Below are positions 1 through 9,285 of a stretch of DNA of 64,000 nucleotides, in pieces. The notes below the pieces were generated by a model. It saw only the letters and a list, made by a program, of their open reading frames with translations, was not told the origin of the DNA and did no database searches. The translations under genes and the position numbers were made by a program. Source of the stretch: Spirochaetia bacterium (GTDB lineage Bacteria; Spirochaetota; Spirochaetia; Sphaerochaetales; Sphaerochaetaceae); the NCBI GenBank assembly GCA_022482625.1, contig JAKVOU010000001.1, positions 2,156,784 to 2,220,783 of the forward strand, read 5' to 3'. Within the stretch, counting starts at the first letter, position 1; each line of letters starts with the position of its first letter.

Positions 1-62
1 ATCAAGCCAGCACCTAAGCCTGCCAGCTTCATCAGTAAGGTAGGTGCATCATACACACTCAT
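1..62 (-). CDS. 5' end of an unidentified gene (runs off the window)
   Basis: An ATG at 62-60 on the minus strand is preceded by a strong AAGGAGG ribosome site about 6 bases upstream (63-76 region). Twenty codons are visible before the window ends, reading MSVYDAPTLLMKLAGLGAGL, a moderately hydrophobic start. It lies 15 bases after the dnaE stop on the same strand, so it is probably the next gene of that operon. Too little is present to name a family. Confidence 0.6.
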   Translation of the reverse strand, partial: MSVYDAPTLLMKLAGLGAGL

Positions 63-76
63 GGATTCCTCCTTCC

Positions 77-3000
77 TTAGTTGAACCAGACGTCTGTAAC
101 GACAGGAATCTGTTTGGCTTCCTGGGAGAAACCTTCATTGTACGAAATAGAAAATTCCGGACCGCAGATGATTTTCGTTTCTTCAGTCGGACTTTCCTGC
201 TGTTCGTCTTCTTCAGTATAGGTTTCATCTTCAATTCTGGCCGATGAGTTGTCTTTTTGGAACAACAAATCTACCTGTATAGTTCCGTTTCCATCTGCAT
301 GGGTAACCAAAAGATCCCTTAGTTGCGTAAGATAATCCATGTTTGATTGGGCAATTGTCTGATTTACTTTTATGAAGCAGTTTTTCAATGCAACAGGAGG
401 TAGCTGTGAAGGATCAACAACCTCATCAATGAGGAAACTGATTTTGTCCATGCCCCTTTTGTTGTCAAATTTTCCTGTAAAACCATGGATGCTGTCTGCT
501 GCTAGGAGATCTTTATAACGTTCCCAACCATCAGAGAATATCGTAGCATCTATGGTACCGTTTTTGTCAACCAAAGTAAGGAATCCCATCCGCTTGTTGT
601 TTTTCTTGCTTGTGTATTGCTTGACGGATTGAATCATTGCAATGATGGAAACTGTTCTTCCGAAAGGAAGCTTTGTCGGCTCACCGAGATTTACTACGAC
701 ACTTTTCTTTATGGCATCTGCGTACACATCCATCGGATGTCCTGAAATATAGAAACCGAGCAGTTCTTTTTCTTTTTCAAGTTTTTCCATGATTTTCCAA
801 TCAGGAACCGGAACCATGTTGAACTGATTGATTTCTTCCGTTTCTTCTTCGCCGAAGAGAGAAAGTTGCCCATATTGGTTGTCTTCATGGCTCTTTGCAA
901 CGAATTTCAACATTTCCGGCAGATTGGTCAGCAAGGTGGGTCTGTTGACACCGAGCTTGTCAAAGACTCCTGCACAGATCAGTGATTCTATGAGCTTGGA
1001 GTTCAATACCTTCGAGCTGCTGCGCATAAGGAAATCCATGAAATCCTTATACGGTCCGTTTTTCTCCCGTTCTTCTACTATTTGCTGCACAGCACCTTCT
1101 CCAACGTTCTTGATACCGCTCAATCCGTAGATGATCTGGTTGTCAACGACTGTGAATTGGTTTTCGGAGTAGTTGATCGTCGGGGGCAATACCTTGATAC
1201 CCATTTCCTTGCATACGGCCAGATATTCGCTGTATTTGTCTGGATTGTTGATTTCATTGGTAAGGTTCGCGGCCATGAACTCTGCAGGGTAGTTTGCCTT
1301 GAGATAGGCAGTCTGGTAAGCAATGATGGAATATGCCACTGCATGAGACTTGTTGAAACCATAGCCCGCGAAAGGTTCAAGCATTTCAAATATTTCTATG
1401 GCATGCTCTTTGCTATGGCCTTTCTTTGCCGCTCCTGCGATGAACTTGACCTTTTCCTCTGCCAAGGCATAGACTTTTTTCTTACCCATGATCCTACGAA
1501 GGATATCTGCTTGCCCCAGGGTGTAGCCTGCAATGATCTGTGCAACCTTCATTACCTGTTCCTGGTAGACTATGACGCCATAGGTAGTCTTCAGTTCATC
1601 TTCAAGAGAAGGGTCTGCATAGGTAATCTGTTGTCTGCCATGCTTGCATTCGATGAATTGTGGGATATAAGCCATCGGTCCCGGCCTGTACAAGGCATTC
1701 AATGCAACCAGGTCTTCCATGTTGCTGGGGGCCGCGTCCCTGAGGATTTTCTGCATGCCGACGGATTCAAACTGGAATACGCAGGTACTGTCACCTTTTC
1801 TCAGCATATCGAAAGTCTGTTGGTCTTCATCTGAAATTGCCTTGAGATCAAAATCAGGATTTCTCTTGTGTATCAGGTCAACGCAATGCTTGAGCAAGGT
1901 AAGAGTCTTCAATCCCAGAAAGTCCATCTTTACGAGGCCGCACTGTTCGATGAGGTCCATCGTGTACTGTGTGGATATGGCACCTGTCTTCGAATCAGAA
2001 CATAGCGGAACATAGTTGATCAGAGGAGTCTGTCCGATGACGACGCCTGCTGCATGGGTAGAGACATGCCTGTTCATACCCTCCAGACGGGAGGCTACGT
2101 CAAACAACGTTTCGTAAATGCCTCCCTGTTGGCGGAGAGCTGTCAGTTCCGGACTCATTTCCAAAGCTTTTGCTATGGTCATCTTCGGTTCATCCGGTAT
2201 GAACTTTGCTATCTTGTTGGCCTCATCGAACGGGATATCCAAAGCTCTTGCGCAGTCTTTTATGACAGCTTTTGCTTTCAAGGTTCCGAAAGTTGCAATC
2301 TGGGCGACGTGATCCTTGCCGTAGTGCTGTGTGACATAGTCAATGACTTCCGACCGTCTTTCGAAGCAGAAGTCAATGTCAAAGTCAGGCATGCTTACAC
2401 GGTCTGGATTGAGAAAACGTTCGAACAGCAATTTATACTTCATCGGGTCGACATCTGTAATGTCGATGCAATACGCCACGATAGAACCTGCCCCTGAGCC
2501 ACGGCCAGGCCCTACGGGAATCCCATGGGTCTTGGCCCAGTAGATGTAATCACGGACAATAAGGAAGTATCCTTGGAAGTCCATTGTAATGATTATATTG
2601 AGCTCATATTCCAACCGGTCATAGTATTCCTGAGGAATGTCCTTGTATCGTCTCTTGATGCCGTCATGTGCCAGAGACCTTAGGTAATCTGCTGTATCTT
2701 TGAAACCTTCAGGAACTTTGAAAATCGGTAACAAGGGACCGGGGAAGTGAATTTCAATATGGCATCGCTCAGCTATCTTTGCGGTGTTTGCAATGGCTTC
2801 AGGGCACCATGAGAACAATTCTTCCATCTGTTGGGGAGTCTTGAAATAGAATTCCTTGGACGGGAATTTCATTCTGTTGTCTTCGCTGACCTTTGAGTTG
2901 GTACCGATACACAGCAACACGTCCTGTGCTTCCCAATCCTCTTTATCAATGTAGTGGATGTCATTGGTAGCCACGACGGGGATGCCGGTTTCCTTTGAAA

Positions 3001-3583
3001 TCTGTACGAGGAGCGGGTTTGTCCTTTTCTGCTCTTCCAAACCATGGTCCTGTAATTCAAGGAAATAGCGACCGTCATCAAAGACAGAAGAAAACCATAA
3101 GGCCCTTTCCTTTGCACGGTCATAATCTCCGGCAAGCAGAAGTTGCAGAATTTCTCCGCCTAGGCACGCTGAGAGGCATATGAGACCTTCATTGTGCTCC
3201 TTGAGCAATTCATCGTCAATTCTCGGCTTATAGTAATAGCCTTCTGTCCAGCTGATGGAATTGAGCTCCATCAGATTATGGTATCCCTTTTCATTCATAG
3301 CCAGGAGGATGAGATGATAACGATGGGTATCATCCTTTCCTAGGCGAGGCCTTTCGGTATGTCCTGCCGGATTGCAATAGAATTCGCAGCCGACTATGGG
3401 GTTTATGTCTTCCTTCTTGCAGGCATCATAGAAACGGAGTGCTCCGTACATGTTCCCATGGTCAGTCAAGGCAAGGCTTGTCATGCCATTTTCCTTTGCC
3501 TTTTTTACGTATGATGATATCTTTGCTGCTCCATCCAAGAGGGAGTAGTCACTGTGGTTATGAAGATGTATGAAATCTGACAA
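77..3583 (-). CDS. dnaE: DNA polymerase III alpha subunit
   Basis: Replicative C-family DNA polymerase, 1168 residues, the usual DnaE length; it synthesises chromosomal DNA in the cytoplasmic replisome. The N-terminus (HLHNHSDYSLLDG, then TDHGNMYG) is the PHP domain. The polymerase core shows GPGRGSGAGS near residue 358, the catalytic PDFDIDF acidic motif near 399, ALYRPGP near 631 and a GFNKSHAVAYS motif near 744; an OB-fold region follows near 975. The start is TTG, chosen because AGGAG sits 6 bases upstream and the PHP motif begins at residue 6. Only 9 bases separate it from the stop of the upstream FAD-subunit gene, so dnaE appears to be co-transcribed with the xanthine-dehydrogenase-like genes, an unusual partnership for an essential replication gene. 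No intein is seen. Confidence 0.98.
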   Translation of the reverse strand: MSDFIHLHNHSDYSLLDGAAKISSYVKKAKENGMTSLALTDHGNMYGALRFYDACKKEDINPIVGCEFYCNPAGHTERPRLGKDDTHRYHLILLAMNEKGYHNLMELNSISWTEGYYYKPRIDDELLKEHNEGLICLSACLGGEILQLLLAGDYDRAKERALWFSSVFDDGRYFLELQDHGLEEQKRTNPLLVQISKETGIPVVATNDIHYIDKEDWEAQDVLLCIGTNSKVSEDNRMKFPSKEFYFKTPQQMEELFSWCPEAIANTAKIAERCHIEIHFPGPLLPIFKVPEGFKDTADYLRSLAHDGIKRRYKDIPQEYYDRLEYELNIIITMDFQGYFLIVRDYIYWAKTHGIPVGPGRGSGAGSIVAYCIDITDVDPMKYKLLFERFLNPDRVSMPDFDIDFCFERRSEVIDYVTQHYGKDHVAQIATFGTLKAKAVIKDCARALDIPFDEANKIAKFIPDEPKMTIAKALEMSPELTALRQQGGIYETLFDVASRLEGMNRHVSTHAAGVVIGQTPLINYVPLCSDSKTGAISTQYTMDLIEQCGLVKMDFLGLKTLTLLKHCVDLIHKRNPDFDLKAISDEDQQTFDMLRKGDSTCVFQFESVGMQKILRDAAPSNMEDLVALNALYRPGPMAYIPQFIECKHGRQQITYADPSLEDELKTTYGVIVYQEQVMKVAQIIAGYTLGQADILRRIMGKKKVYALAEEKVKFIAGAAKKGHSKEHAIEIFEMLEPFAGYGFNKSHAVAYSIIAYQTAYLKANYPAEFMAANLTNEINNPDKYSEYLAVCKEMGIKVLPPTINYSENQFTVVDNQIIYGLSGIKNVGEGAVQQIVEEREKNGPYKDFMDFLMRSSSKVLNSKLIESLICAGVFDKLGVNRPTLLTNLPEMLKFVAKSHEDNQYGQLSLFGEEETEEINQFNMVPVPDWKIMEKLEKEKELLGFYISGHPMDVYADAIKKSVVVNLGEPTKLPFGRTVSIIAMIQSVKQYTSKKNNKRMGFLTLVDKNGTIDATIFSDGWERYKDLLAADSIHGFTGKFDNKRGMDKISFLIDEVVDPSQLPPVALKNCFIKVNQTIAQSNMDYLTQLRDLLVTHADGNGTIQVDLLFQKDNSSARIEDETYTEEDEQQESPTEETKIICGPEFSISYNEGFSQEAKQIPVVTDVWFN

Positions 3584-3592
3584 TTGCGTCTC

Positions 3593-4474
3593 CTAATAGT
3601 ATGCTGTACCATGTTTTGGTTTCATTGAAAAGAGGACGTTCTGAAATACTCTTCTACAACGTTCTCTTTGCAATAGAGTCACCAAAGGCAAGTTTTTCCC
3701 GATATCGGCTATAAGCTTGTGCGAAAGGTCCACTACTTTCTGGGCTGAAAGTGGAATCTGGGCTCCTTCCAGCTCATTGCATAATTCCGATGCGAAATAC
3801 ATACCTGCAAGCGGAAATGTTATGCAAAGTTGCATTTCGCTGACCATTCCTCCGGTAATATCCGCCCGTAGGGCAAGAATTACCGTAGATTCTGGTTTCC
3901 TTATCGGATCTCCGATGCAGATGAATCTTTCATAGTCACTGCTTTCATATTCAATCCGTAGTTTTGATATGATACTGTTTTTTTCCAATTGCAGTTTCCC
4001 TGTTGCATCATAGATCCTTCGCAATGGAATTCTTTTCGTCGTATGCTTATTGTCCTGGACCTTGAGTATTTCTGCTTCGGTGTTCATCAGGATCAGGGTG
4101 CCTGGCAGGGCAAAGCGGATACCAGAAGTACACAAAGCACCTCCGATGGTCATCTGGTCACGAACGATACTGGAAGCTGTAGCATCCAATGTATGCAGCA
4201 GCAAGTCATTGAAAATGAGCTTGCCTATTTCCAGCATCCTGCTTGCACAGACCATACACCCTACATCGACGGTCCGTATGTTCTTTGTAATGTCGAAAAA
4301 GGCATCAATCTTTCCCAGATAGATGAGCGGACGGGTTGAAGTGTCAGGGTAGAAATCCGGCCTGCTCATGATGAAAGTTCCTCCTGCCCAAATCTGGCTG
4401 TCAGGATTCTCTGCAATGCATTGGAACAATTCACTGATTGTCTTAGGCATGAATATCTTTCTGTTAAAGTACAT
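3593..4474 (-). CDS. FAD-binding subunit of a xanthine-dehydrogenase-like complex
   Basis: 293 residues, the size of CoxM/XdhB-type subunits that carry electrons from [2Fe-2S] clusters to an acceptor via FAD. The N-terminal part has the family's flavin-site pattern (IWAGGTFIMSRPD near residues 29-42, in place of the commoner AGGTDL), and the second conserved stretch lies near SSIVRDQMTIGGALCTS around residues 102-118, the counterpart of the usual R-N-x-x-T-I-G-G-N. The usual Asn of that motif is Asp and the terminal Asn is Ala, so FAD binding is probable but not proved. It overlaps the [2Fe-2S] subunit gene by 11 bases and is followed 9 bases later by dnaE. Substrate unknown. Confidence 0.85.
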   Translation of the reverse strand: MYFNRKIFMPKTISELFQCIAENPDSQIWAGGTFIMSRPDFYPDTSTRPLIYLGKIDAFFDITKNIRTVDVGCMVCASRMLEIGKLIFNDLLLHTLDATASSIVRDQMTIGGALCTSGIRFALPGTLILMNTEAEILKVQDNKHTTKRIPLRRIYDATGKLQLEKNSIISKLRIEYESSDYERFICIGDPIRKPESTVILALRADITGGMVSEMQLCITFPLAGMYFASELCNELEGAQIPLSAQKVVDLSHKLIADIGKNLPLVTLLQRERCRRVFQNVLFSMKPKHGTAYY

Positions 4475-5027
4475 TGCGCTTGATCCTGTCCTCCCGTGCA
4501 GCCTTCACGATTTCCAGAAGTTCACTGGAATTCATGCATTTGCAGGTGCTTAGGGAAAACTCCCTTGCTACCATGTTCTCATCTATTTCTTCATGGGTAT
4601 TCTTATCCAATCGTTTTTCCATGAAATTCCTTGAGTTTGCATCAAGGGTATCGAGCCTGTTGGCTTTCTTGGTTGCGAACCTGAGGAGAATTGATTCAAT
4701 TATCAATGTTTTTGGTTGATAACAGTCAGGACAAGGTTCACTTCCCAAAGCATCATACGTACGCCTGATATTCCGATAGTGTGCGGTTTGCATGAAATAA
4801 TCAAACGTAGTGACCGTCTTGCCTTGGAGCAGAAACGCCGGTGTCATGCAACCTAAGACCGGTTTGCCGTCTACGAGCACCAGGCAACCGCCGCAGCAGT
4901 TCCCGTCGCAGCGTACCTTGTTCAGACTGATTCCCATGTCTTCATAGAGGATGTCGGAAAGTGGTTTCGTTTCACTGACGATGAGTTCAAGTGGGGTTTT
5001 GTTAAGCGTCATGGCAAGCTTGATCAT
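4464..5027 (-). CDS. [2Fe-2S] subunit of a xanthine-dehydrogenase-like complex
   Basis: 187 residues, a CoxS/XdhC-type electron-transfer subunit. All eight cluster cysteines can be placed: a plant-ferredoxin-like domain with CDGNCCGGC (C-x4-C-x2-C, residues about 39-47) plus a Cys 14 residues later (VLGC), and the second, helical cluster with CPDC (about 98-101) and CKC (about 164-166). The residues around the second cluster are not canonical: active molybdenum hydroxylases have Gln-Cys-Gly-x-Cys and Cys-Arg-Cys-Thr-Gly-Tyr, here Glu-Pro-Cys-Pro-Asp-Cys and Cys-Lys-Cys-Met-Asn. The start overlaps the end of the large-subunit gene by 4 bases (ATGA), a sign of translational coupling. Electron transfer looks possible; contact with a molybdopterin cofactor is doubtful. 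Confidence 0.85.
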   Translation of the reverse strand: MIKLAMTLNKTPLELIVSETKPLSDILYEDMGISLNKVRCDGNCCGGCLVLVDGKPVLGCMTPAFLLQGKTVTTFDYFMQTAHYRNIRRTYDALGSEPCPDCYQPKTLIIESILLRFATKKANRLDTLDANSRNFMEKRLDKNTHEEIDENMVAREFSLSTCKCMNSSELLEIVKAAREDRIKRNVL

Positions 5028-6970
5028 CCTTTTGCTTCCTCCATCAAAGCAACGATTTCTTCGGAAAAAATCGGTAATTCCGTAATTTGACAGCTCAATG
5101 CCTGTTCCAAAGCAACGGCATAAGCTGCAATGGCAATTCCTCTTAGGCCGCTTGAAAGCGAATCGGTGAGTTCCTTGTCATCACAATTGATATCGAGATC
5201 AATCTTGAATTCATTACCCAGTGCCAGTTTTGCTCCTTGCTCAAGCAAGGTCGTAATGATGGTCTGTTTCATCTTTGATGTAAAAGAAGGTTTGTCCGAT
5301 ACCTGACCTGTAAGGAAGGTCCCCCATATGTGAGAGATGATTGGTTCCAGATTGACAGGGTCAATCTGAAGCTCTATGACCAAGGCTCCCCAGGTGTTTG
5401 TCTGAAACAGATGTTTGCCTGCAAGTTCCTTGCTATCGGCACTTTCACTGATAGGAAGAGCTTGGAGGAACCTTTTTGATTTGATCTTTTCACATGCCAA
5501 GCTTATGTTTTTTGGCATCCTGCCGCTGCTGACAGAAAGGAGTGAAGGTCCGCTGTCAATCATGAAAGGTCCGTCTTCTGTAAAGCTGATGTCATTTTCA
5601 TTGACTTCCAATTTCTTTGCAATGATCTGTTTCCAGATATTGGCACTGTGTCCGACCGGCAGAAAGGAAGTATTGCATATGACTTTTCCTTTTGTATGCA
5701 GGGTGAGCATGACGGACTGTTGCTGAATGCCTTTGCAGTTTGATGAAAAACCACAGAGGCCAGGGCCAGATGCAATACCGATGCCTCTGGCATAGCTTGA
5801 CAGCAATGACAGTTTCTTTTGTATTGACTTGTGTATCTGGTAGCTTGCATTCTTTCTGTTGAAAAAACATTTCTGAGCCAGTTTGTCCAATTGTCCATCA
5901 GGTTGCTGTTCGCTCTTCCATGCAATGACCTGGGGCCTGAGCGAATCGGCACTGTGCAAGGACTGCCTCCACAGATATGGTGACTGCTCCAGTTTTTTCC
6001 CAAGGCGTGAGCTGTGTATTTCAGATGCTGCCAAGGCATCACAATACCCCAGGTCCCCGAAGAAGTTTGAAGCTTGTGTCGGACTGGAAACTATCGATAT
6101 GGTACAGCGGAATCCTTTGAGTGGATATTCCGGCAACAGGCCGGCTAGCATTTGTTTGCATAGTTCATTGCTGAACAAAGGGTAGGCGCCCTGGTCTATC
6201 TGGACTTCGGCTAGCTCTGCAACAGTCTGTTTGTTCTGATCATACCATGTTGTTTTCTTGACTGTAGTTTCAATTTTGACCGTCTGTGCAAAGCTGGTCA
6301 ATTCAACAGGAAGGCCGGATTTGATGGCCGCTATCGCTGCTATGCAGGCCATATGGGCTGGCTGTAGCCAATATTCATCATGGGGAGCAAAGTACAGTTG
6401 CCGATGGATGATGATTTTCCGTTTGTTATAGCCTGTTGCGGCGGCAACTGCTTCCTTGATCAGGTTAGGCCATTGTGTCGGAGCAGAAATTTCAATGGTG
6501 TCGCTTGCTGTCCTGGCGGTAACTTTCAGAGGCTTTCCGGGTTCTGTCTTCCGACGTTTGGAAGTAAAAGAACTTTCGAAACGTTGCAGACCTACTGCAG
6601 AGGTAGCCTGGTCATAATTGCCCAAGTCCTGCTTGAAGGTCAAGATTCGTGGCTTTTCCAGTTTTTCCGGCTGGTGATAGGAAATTTCAATCTGCCTTGA
6701 AAGGACTTCTACGGTGTCTAAGGTCGGGCCGAAAAGTGCGAATAGCGGCTCGCCTATATAGGATACCTTTGCCGCTGCCAGCAAGGGGATATACTCACCC
6801 AGGACATTCAGTCTGTTTGCTCCCATGATATCCATCGGGGTAATGGCAAGGTAGTCTTCATCCAACTGGGGCAACTGGATGTCGGGAACCAATCCCAAGC
6901 CGCTGGTTGCTCCGACCAACATGCCTTGGAGAGGCTCAAGTTGCAGATTGTTCTTTTTCTTTTTTGCCAT
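5024..6970 (-). CDS. degenerate molybdopterin-type large subunit (xanthine dehydrogenase family)
   Basis: 648 residues, about 100 shorter than typical XdhA/CoxL subunits. The fold is recognised from its N-terminal hammerhead-like region (VLGEYIPLLAAAKVSYIGEPLFALFG) and from its place in a three-subunit operon. The segment matching the cofactor-binding Gly-Gln-Gly motif reads PVGHSANIWKQIIAKKL, without the Gln, and the C-terminal segment that should carry the catalytic Glu (usually Gly-Val-Gly-Glu-Pro-Pro) reads SLSSGLRGIAIAAYAVALE, without the Glu. I therefore infer a paralogue that may have lost molybdopterin chemistry. No clear ribosome site precedes the ATG. It is divergent from ligA across about 110 bases. 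It could instead be a strongly diverged hydroxylase with relocated residues. Confidence 0.75.
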   Translation of the reverse strand: MAKKKKNNLQLEPLQGMLVGATSGLGLVPDIQLPQLDEDYLAITPMDIMGANRLNVLGEYIPLLAAAKVSYIGEPLFALFGPTLDTVEVLSRQIEISYHQPEKLEKPRILTFKQDLGNYDQATSAVGLQRFESSFTSKRRKTEPGKPLKVTARTASDTIEISAPTQWPNLIKEAVAAATGYNKRKIIIHRQLYFAPHDEYWLQPAHMACIAAIAAIKSGLPVELTSFAQTVKIETTVKKTTWYDQNKQTVAELAEVQIDQGAYPLFSNELCKQMLAGLLPEYPLKGFRCTISIVSSPTQASNFFGDLGYCDALAASEIHSSRLGKKLEQSPYLWRQSLHSADSLRPQVIAWKSEQQPDGQLDKLAQKCFFNRKNASYQIHKSIQKKLSLLSSYARGIGIASGPGLCGFSSNCKGIQQQSVMLTLHTKGKVICNTSFLPVGHSANIWKQIIAKKLEVNENDISFTEDGPFMIDSGPSLLSVSSGRMPKNISLACEKIKSKRFLQALPISESADSKELAGKHLFQTNTWGALVIELQIDPVNLEPIISHIWGTFLTGQVSDKPSFTSKMKQTIITTLLEQGAKLALGNEFKIDLDINCDDKELTDSLSSGLRGIAIAAYAVALEQALSCQITELPIFSEEIVALMEEAKG

Positions 6971-7082
6971 GGAAAAATAATAGCATTAAAATCTGCTCTC
7001 TGCAATGTTCGGTTGTTGACGAGGCCTGTTTATCGGTTTGTTTCATATGGAAAAAATCCAATGGCTGGAGTATGATATACCT

Positions 7083-9209
7083 ATGAATGACGAAGAGAAA
7101 CTGCTGGATGAGGTCAATGATCTCAGTGACCGGCTAAGGACTTATCAGAGGGCTTATTATGTGGATGCCAGACCTTTGGTTTCCGATATGGAATATGATC
7201 GTTTGTTTGACCGGCTCAGGATGATTGAGGGCAGCCATCCCAAATTCAGGTTCCCTGATTCCCCGACCCAACGGGTCGGCAGTGACCTTTCTTCAGATTT
7301 TCCTGAAGTGACGCATACTATCCCTGTGCTGAGCCTGGACAAGGCATACAGTGAACCTGCCGTACAGGATTGGATCAGCAAATGCGAGAAGAAAGAAGAC
7401 CGACAGCTTTCATTTGTATTGGAGCAGAAGATAGATGGCATCAGCATGGTACTCTATTATGAGCATGGTGTACTTGCAAGGGCTGTTACCAGAGGCAATG
7501 GTACGGTAGGCAACGATGTGACTGCCAATGTCAGGACGATCAAGTCAGTTCCGCTACGGTTGTCCAAGCCTGTTGATATTGCTGTAAGGGGTGAAGTCTA
7601 CCTGCCGAAAGCAGATTTTGAGGCTTTGAACAATAAGCTTGAGGAGCCTTTTGCAAACCCCAGGAACCTGACGGCAGGGACCATCAGACGAAAAAAGAGC
7701 AGTGAGACTGCCCAGGTTCCCCTTGCGATATTTGTCTATGAAGGCTTTTGGAAAGAAAATCCTCCGTTTGCCGATCATGTTGCCATCCTTGCAGAATTGA
7801 AAGCGTTGGGCTTCCGTACCAATCCGAACATAGGTCTTTTCTGCCAGACTGCAAAAGAAGCCAAGCAGAAACTTGATGCAGCACATCTGGAAGGAAGCTG
7901 GGGAAGTTTTTCTGACCTTCAGGAACATATACGCAGGCAGACTGAAGGACGGGCATCGTTGCCATATGAAATTGACGGGCTTGTACTGAAGGTAAATGAG
8001 ATCCATGTCCGGGAACGGTTGGGCTATACTGAGCATCATCCCCGCTGGGCAATTGCCTACAAGTTTGAAGCTCCACAAGCACTGAGTACTGTCCAGCAGA
8101 TCGACGTGCAGATCGGTAGGACAGGGAGAGTGACACCGGTTGCACGTATCACTCCAGTGGCAATAGGCGGTTCCACGGTATCGAATGTCACCTTGCACAA
8201 CCAGCAGTACATTGATGAACTTGAACTTGCTGTCGGAGATACTGTTGAGGTAAGCAAGAGAGGTGATGTGATTCCGGCTGTCGAACGGGTCGTTGATAAA
8301 AATGAACAGGGTAATACGACGTATCATATTCCTTCCGCCTGCCCTGTCTGTGATACGGTCCTGGTACAGAGGGGAAGCCATCATTTTTGTCCCAATCCTG
8401 ATTGCAGGGCCCAAATGCTGGGGCGGATTGAATTCTTCGTCGGCAAGGATCAGATGGATATTGCCTCTTTTGGTCCCAAGACAGTGGAATTCCTCGTGGA
8501 CAGGAAATTGGTAAAGGATGTACCCGACTTGTATTCGGTAAATTACAGTGTCTTGATGGATGCTCCTGGCTTCGGAGACAAGAAAGTCGCTGCGATACAG
8601 GCTGGTATTGAAGCGAGCAAGAAGCAGCCTTTTTCACGGGTGCTGGTAGCCTTGGGAATGCCTGAGATAGGCAAGAAAGTCGTCGATATGCTTATCGAGG
8701 CCGGTTTTGATTCCATGGACAAGCTGCTGGATATTGCAGCAAAGAAAGACAAGGCAACTCTTGCGACTGTCCGTCTTATTGCTGACAAGACTGCGGATAA
8801 TCTGATAGACAGCCTTAACGAACCAGCAATGCAGGAAAGGATAGCAGCCTTGAGGGCTGCTGGTTTGCCTATGAAGATGGTCAGGACAGCAGAGCCAAGC
8901 CTTCCCAAGATCTTTGAAGGGCAGGTCTGGTGTGTCACCGGTTCATTCCAACAATTCAATCCAAGGACCAAAGCCATGGAAGAAGTTGAAAAGCGTGGAG
9001 GGCGCGTAGTTTCTGCGATTACTGGCAAGACAACCCATCTGCTATGCGGTACCGGGGGAGGCAGTAAAAGAGCCAAGGCTGAAAAACTTGGCATAAAACT
9101 TGTTGATGAAGCGCAGTTCCTTGCTTTGCTTGGTGAAAGTAATGGAGGAGACCCGGCAGTGCCATCGGAACAGTCCTCTCAGATGGAGCGTCAGGGAGAA
9201 TTGTTCTGA
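7083..9209 (+). CDS. ligA: NAD-dependent DNA ligase
   Basis: Seals nicks in DNA using NAD+ during replication and repair. About 708 residues from the chosen ATG, slightly longer than the usual 670. Visible in order: the Ia domain with YVDARPLVSDMEYDRL, the adenylation motif EQKIDGIS with nucleotide-accepting Lys near residue 117, the OB domain (VQIGRTGRVTPVA), a four-Cys zinc finger (CPVC and CPNPDC, about residues 419-441), helix-hairpin-helix repeats (about 480-590) and a C-terminal BRCT domain (WCVTGSFQQF). In-frame starts exist upstream at 7038 (TTG) and 7047 (ATG), but neither has a ribosome site and the family's conserved N-terminus begins at 7083, where GGAG lies 12 bases upstream. The gene stands alone, divergent from the preceding operon. 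Confidence 0.97.
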   Translation: MNDEEKLLDEVNDLSDRLRTYQRAYYVDARPLVSDMEYDRLFDRLRMIEGSHPKFRFPDSPTQRVGSDLSSDFPEVTHTIPVLSLDKAYSEPAVQDWISKCEKKEDRQLSFVLEQKIDGISMVLYYEHGVLARAVTRGNGTVGNDVTANVRTIKSVPLRLSKPVDIAVRGEVYLPKADFEALNNKLEEPFANPRNLTAGTIRRKKSSETAQVPLAIFVYEGFWKENPPFADHVAILAELKALGFRTNPNIGLFCQTAKEAKQKLDAAHLEGSWGSFSDLQEHIRRQTEGRASLPYEIDGLVLKVNEIHVRERLGYTEHHPRWAIAYKFEAPQALSTVQQIDVQIGRTGRVTPVARITPVAIGGSTVSNVTLHNQQYIDELELAVGDTVEVSKRGDVIPAVERVVDKNEQGNTTYHIPSACPVCDTVLVQRGSHHFCPNPDCRAQMLGRIEFFVGKDQMDIASFGPKTVEFLVDRKLVKDVPDLYSVNYSVLMDAPGFGDKKVAAIQAGIEASKKQPFSRVLVALGMPEIGKKVVDMLIEAGFDSMDKLLDIAAKKDKATLATVRLIADKTADNLIDSLNEPAMQERIAALRAAGLPMKMVRTAEPSLPKIFEGQVWCVTGSFQQFNPRTKAMEEVEKRGGRVVSAITGKTTHLLCGTGGGSKRAKAEKLGIKLVDEAQFLALLGESNGGDPAVPSEQSSQMERQGELF

Positions 9210-9285
9210 AAGCAGTAGAAAAACTGGAGGATTTGGATTAGGATGCAAGTATCTTTTTGCCTACTAGGCTATAAGGAGCTGGAAG

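Noticed and set aside
1082-1834. 250-codon open frame on the plus strand inside dnaE
   Set aside because: It is the antisense shadow of a strongly conserved gene, has no ribosome site and shows no protein-like motif.
7554-8414. 286-codon open frame on the minus strand inside ligA
   Set aside because: Antisense to the adenylation and OB domains of LigA; length follows from ligA codon usage.
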